From CAZWZG01 sp964638245 (GTDB lineage: Bacteria; Pseudomonadota; Alphaproteobacteria; Rhodobacterales; Rhodobacteraceae), in NCBI GenBank assembly GCA_964638245.1, contig CAZWZG010000160.1:1-6894 (forward strand): a stretch of 6,894 bases of DNA, given 5' to 3'. Below the pieces are notes generated by a model. That model worked only from the letters and a program-made list of their open reading frames with translations, ran no database searches and was not told where the DNA came from. Position numbers and translations under genes: made by a program. Of this stretch, positions 4,771 through 6,894 are shown piece after piece; within the stretch, counting starts at the first letter, position 1, and every line of letters starts with the position of its first letter.

Positions 4771-5049
4771 TTAGTCGTCGCGGTGGACCTTTTCGCGACG
4801 CTCATGGCGCTCTTGCGCCTCAAGGCTCAGCGTTGTCGTAGGACGCGCCACAAGACGGCGCAGCGAGATCGGTTCGCCTGTGTCCGCACAATACCCGAAT
4901 TCGCCTTCGTCGATGCGCCGCAGNNNNNNNNNNNNNNNNNNNNNNNNNNNNNNNNNNNNNNNNNNNNNNNNNNNNNNNNNNNNNNNNNNNNNNNNNNNNN
5001 NNNNNNNNNNNNNNNNNNNNNNNGCGGTGACATTTTCAGTCTTGGCCAT
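4771..5049 (-). CDS. dksA: RNA polymerase-binding transcription factor DksA, interrupted by an assembly gap
   Basis: DksA binds in the RNA polymerase secondary channel and, with ppGpp, adjusts transcription during the stringent response. The last 50 residues are visible (4771-4923): RRIDEGEFGYCADTGEPISL, then RRLVARPTTTLSLEAQERHE, ending HRDD, which is diagnostic for DksA. Only one of the four canonical zinc-finger cysteines remains (GYCADT); the others are T, S and A, as known for alphaproteobacterial DksA. On the far side of the gap MAKTENVT starts at the ATG 5049-5047, with AGGAG (5064-5060) 10 bases upstream. I take this to be the same gene, but that is inferred. DksA is usually about 140 residues, whereas closing the gap at 100 bp would give only 92, so about 240 bp are probably missing. 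It diverges from the MoxR gene. Confidence 0.85.
   Translation of the reverse strand: MAKTENVTXXXXXXXXXXXXXXXXXXXXXXXXXXXXXXXXXXLRRIDEGEFGYCADTGEPISLRRLVARPTTTLSLEAQERHERREKVHRDD
4924..5023. other. Assembly gap, 100 N, within dksA
   Basis: A second run of exactly 100 N, again a placeholder. It removes the coiled-coil region of DksA. The frame happens to be continuous if counted as 100 bp, but the resulting protein would be too short for the family, so the length should not be trusted. Confidence 0.95.
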
Positions 5050-5193
5050 ACGCGCTGCTCTCCTCGTTGGGCGCGACATATCGCACCCCGACCCCCTTGT
5101 CACTACCAGATCACCGCCTTGTGGGCGCATTTGACGCGCGCTATCGTCGCGCTGGGCAGGAGCAAAAAACACGACGCCGGATATGGGATTTAG

Positions 5194-6033
5194 ATGAAAT
5201 TTACGGGCACGAAGGCCTACCGCGCCTCCGACGACCTCGCACTGGCCGTGAACGCCGCGATCACGTTGGAACGCCCCCTTCTGGTGAAGGGCGAACCGGG
5301 CACCGGCAAGACCGAGCTGGCCAAACAGGTCGCAGCGGCGCTTGATATGCCGCTGATCGAGTGGCACGTGAAATCCACCACCAAGGCGCAACAGGGCCTT
5401 TATGAATACGACGCCATGCGGCGGCTCCGCGACAGCCAGCTGGGCGATGGCGATATCTCCGACATTTCCGCCTATATCCGCCCCGGCAAGCTGTGGGAGG
5501 CGTTCGCCGCCGACCAACGCGTCGTCCTTTTGATCGACGAAATCGACAAGGCGGATATCGAGTTTCCGAATGATCTCCTGCAGGAACTCGACCGGATGGA
5601 GTTTCACGTTTACGAGACCGGAGAGACCATTCGCGCACGCCATCGCCCCGTCGTCATCATCACGTCGAACAATGAAAAGGAATTGCCCGACGCCTTCCTC
5701 CGGCGCTGCTTTTTCCACTTCATCCGCTTTCCCGAAGCCGACGTTCTGGCCGACATCGTGCGCGTCCACCACCCCGACATCAAGGACAGCCTCCTGTCCG
5801 CTGCCCTTACTCAGTTCTACGACATCCGCGCGCAGGACGGGCTGAAGAAAAAGCCGTCGACCTCCAAAATCATCGACTGGTTGAAGCTGCTCTTGGCCGA
5901 AGATCTCGATGCCGAGGATTTGCGTCGCGATGGGACAACCATGCTGCCCAAACTCCACGGCGCACTCCTGAAGAACGAGCAGGACGTTGCACTTTTCGAA
6001 CGCCTTGCCTTCATGGCGCGGGGCAACAGGTAG
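5194..6033 (+). CDS. MoxR-type AAA+ ATPase
   Basis: A 279-residue cytoplasmic AAA+ ATPase of the MoxR group, chaperone-like ATPases that typically activate or insert metal cofactors into partner proteins together with a von Willebrand A-domain protein. Visible motifs: Walker A GEPGTGKT (33-40), the substrate-side segment WHVKSTTKAQQGLYEYDAMR (57-76), Walker B VLLIDEID (111-118), sensor 1 VIITSNNEKELPDAFLRRC (154-172) with the presumed arginine finger R170 or R171, and a helical lid from about 184. The ATG at 5194 has only a weak GGGA (5185-5188) before it, but the protein start fits the family. No VWA gene is adjacent; a GNAT gene follows 37 bp later. The partner may lie beyond the window. 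The 144-bp divergent region to dksA (5050-5193) shows no convincing promoter. Confidence 0.92.
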   Translation: MKFTGTKAYRASDDLALAVNAAITLERPLLVKGEPGTGKTELAKQVAAALDMPLIEWHVKSTTKAQQGLYEYDAMRRLRDSQLGDGDISDISAYIRPGKLWEAFAADQRVVLLIDEIDKADIEFPNDLLQELDRMEFHVYETGETIRARHRPVVIITSNNEKELPDAFLRRCFFHFIRFPEADVLADIVRVHHPDIKDSLLSAALTQFYDIRAQDGLKKKPSTSKIIDWLKLLLAEDLDAEDLRRDGTTMLPKLHGALLKNEQDVALFERLAFMARGNR

Positions 6034-6070
6034 TCGATATGTTCATTTTTCGACAATTTGGCCCATTCCG

Positions 6071-6514
6071 TTGATTGCGCAGGTCCGCCCCCTTGTCGCC
6101 GCCGATCGCCCCGAATGGGCGCGTTTGTGGACCGCATATCTGGCCTTCTACGAAACGACCCGTCCGCCCGAGATGTTCGACCTCGCTTTCAAGCGCTTGC
6201 TCTCGGATGCCCCCAACACCTACGCCGGTCTCATCGCCGAAGTGAACGGCACGCCCGCGGGATTGGCGCATTACGTGTTCCACGCCCACGGCTGGCAGGC
6301 CCAGGACATCTGCTATCTTCAGGACCTCTACGTCGACCCCGACAAACGTGGCCACGGGGTCGGTCGCGCCCTGATCGAAGCGGTCGAGCAAGCCGCCCAA
6401 GCCGCAAGCGTCGCCCCGGTCTACTGGATGACGCAAGAAGACAACGCCGACGCGCGCGCGCTTTATGACCGCGTTGCGACCAAGACCCCCTTCATCCAGT
6501 ATAAACGCGGTTAA
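6071..6514 (+). CDS. GNAT family N-acetyltransferase
   Basis: A 147-residue cytoplasmic acetyltransferase of the Gcn5-related fold. Residues 5-30 (VRPLVAADRPEW, then LWTAYLAFYETT) are the first strand and helices. ICYLQDLYVDPDKRGHGVGR (80-99) is motif A, with the acetyl-CoA pyrophosphate loop R93-G-H-G-V-G98. VYWMTQEDNADARALYDRVA (117-136) is motif B, and it ends TPFIQYKRG. The acceptor is unknown; similar proteins are common in Rhodobacteraceae. The start is uncertain. TTG at 6071 gives MIAQVRPL, which matches how such proteins usually begin, but there is no Shine-Dalgarno, and the frame stays open back into the MoxR gene with no in-frame ATG. Coupled translation from the MoxR stop at 6033 is possible. 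Confidence 0.88.
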   Translation: MIAQVRPLVAADRPEWARLWTAYLAFYETTRPPEMFDLAFKRLLSDAPNTYAGLIAEVNGTPAGLAHYVFHAHGWQAQDICYLQDLYVDPDKRGHGVGRALIEAVEQAAQAASVAPVYWMTQEDNADARALYDRVATKTPFIQYKRG

Positions 6515-6517
6515 GCC

Positions 6518-6894
6518 ATGCGCATCCCCACGCTCCTCCGGGCCCTCGCGGCCACCGCTTTTCTGGCGGCCTGTTCGACGCCCGGCGACCTGACCGAGCG
6601 GTCTGACCCAGATGCCTTCACCCTGCCCGCGATGAAGACCTTCTCGCGCACGACCGTTGACCGACCCGATCGCTCGAACCTCGATCTGGCGCGCGATTTC
6701 CTGGATCTGTCGTTCCGTCTGGAAAGCGGGCGCGAACTTCCGGTGCTGACCCGCTTCGAAACCCCTGTCACAATCCGCGTCGTCGGGAACCCGCCACCCA
6801 GCCTTGATGCCGACCTTGAACTGCTCATTGATCGCCTCCGCCGCGAGGCCCGCATCGACATCACGCGCGTCGCCCCCGAAACGCCCGCCTCCAT
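6518..6894 (+). CDS. DUF2927-type lipoprotein, N-terminal part (runs off the right edge)
   Basis: The first 125 residues of a predicted lipoprotein. Residues 1-18 form a short signal peptide (MRIP, then LLRALAATAFLAA), and a lipobox LAAC places the lipidated cysteine at C19, so the mature protein should be anchored to the inner or outer membrane facing the periplasm. The body, with NLDLARDFLDLSFRLESGRE (54-73), LPVLTRFETPVTIRV (74-88) and DLELLIDRLRREARIDITRV (98-117), matches what I recall of the DUF2927 family, common in Rhodobacteraceae and of unknown function. The ATG at 6518 follows the GNAT stop by 3 bases and lacks a good ribosome site, implying operon-type expression with the GNAT and MoxR genes. 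The frame is open to the window end. Confidence 0.78.
   Translation, partial: MRIPTLLRALAATAFLAACSTPGDLTERSDPDAFTLPAMKTFSRTTVDRPDRSNLDLARDFLDLSFRLESGRELPVLTRFETPVTIRVVGNPPPSLDADLELLIDRLRREARIDITRVAPETPAS

Noticed and set aside
5050..5193. Promoters in the dksA/MoxR divergent region (TTGTCA at 5097, TTGACG at 5131)
   Set aside because: -35-like hexamers exist, but no acceptable -10 lies 16-18 bp away on either strand, so no promoter is annotated.
5050..5958. A long minus-strand open frame upstream of dksA, antisense to the MoxR gene
   Set aside because: The opposite strand carries intact Walker A, Walker B and sensor motifs, and a better dksA start with a ribosome site lies at 5049.
6033..6054. 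GTCGA/TCGAC inverted repeat between the MoxR and GNAT genes
   Set aside because: Only 5-bp arms with a 12-base centre and no supporting promoter or U-run; chance is sufficient.

Overview
The window looks like a chromosomal segment of an alphaproteobacterium, most likely a Rhodobacteraceae (Roseobacter-group) member. This rests on the overall high G+C, on the residue-level character of Tgt, TpiA, DksA, the IscA-type protein and the DUF2927-type lipoprotein, and on a DksA that has lost most of its zinc-finger cysteines. It is a draft assembly: two runs of exactly 100 N (3738-3837 and 4924-5023) are placeholder gaps, and each interrupts a recognisable gene.

Left part (1-2780). The 5' end of tgt (tRNA-guanine transglycosylase) runs leftward off the window. 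Diverging from it is a DUF59/MIP18-type Fe-S assembly gene (409-774). Next comes a tightly packed three-gene unit: a SatD-like protein (857-1519), a DUF3307 integral membrane protein (1516-2232) and a maltose/galactoside-type sugar O-acetyltransferase (2229-2780). Both junctions are ATGA stop/start overlaps, so the three are probably one translationally coupled operon. The SatD-like gene has no Shine-Dalgarno. Its start codon lies 3 bases after an array of three 6-6-6 palindromes spaced exactly 30 bp apart, which overlaps the probable core promoter. This is the most unusual part of the window. The SatD-like protein reads like a divergent class III nucleotidyl-cyclase fold followed by a helix-turn-helix, paired with a membrane protein carrying His/Asp motifs in its hydrophobic helices.

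Middle part (2781-5049). An IscA/SufA/ErpA A-type Fe-S carrier with its own sigma-70-like promoter is coupled by an ATGA overlap to a TfoX N-terminal-domain protein. It is followed by tpiA (triosephosphate isomerase), which is cut by the first gap. Beyond the gap, on the minus strand, are an FAD-dependent aromatic-type monooxygenase (GTG start, C-terminus lost in the gap) and dksA (split by the second gap), with a strong hairpin just after the dksA stop.

Right part (5050-6894). A MoxR-type AAA+ ATPase diverges from dksA and is followed by a GNAT acetyltransferase and the start of a DUF2927-type lipoprotein that runs off the window. No tRNA, rRNA, insertion sequence or CRISPR array was seen.

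The housekeeping parts (tgt, Fe-S assembly, tpiA, dksA) are ordinary. The SatD/DUF3307/acetyltransferase unit sits between two Fe-S genes that in related bacteria are commonly close together, so it may be an inserted, self-regulated signalling or stress module whose function is not known.
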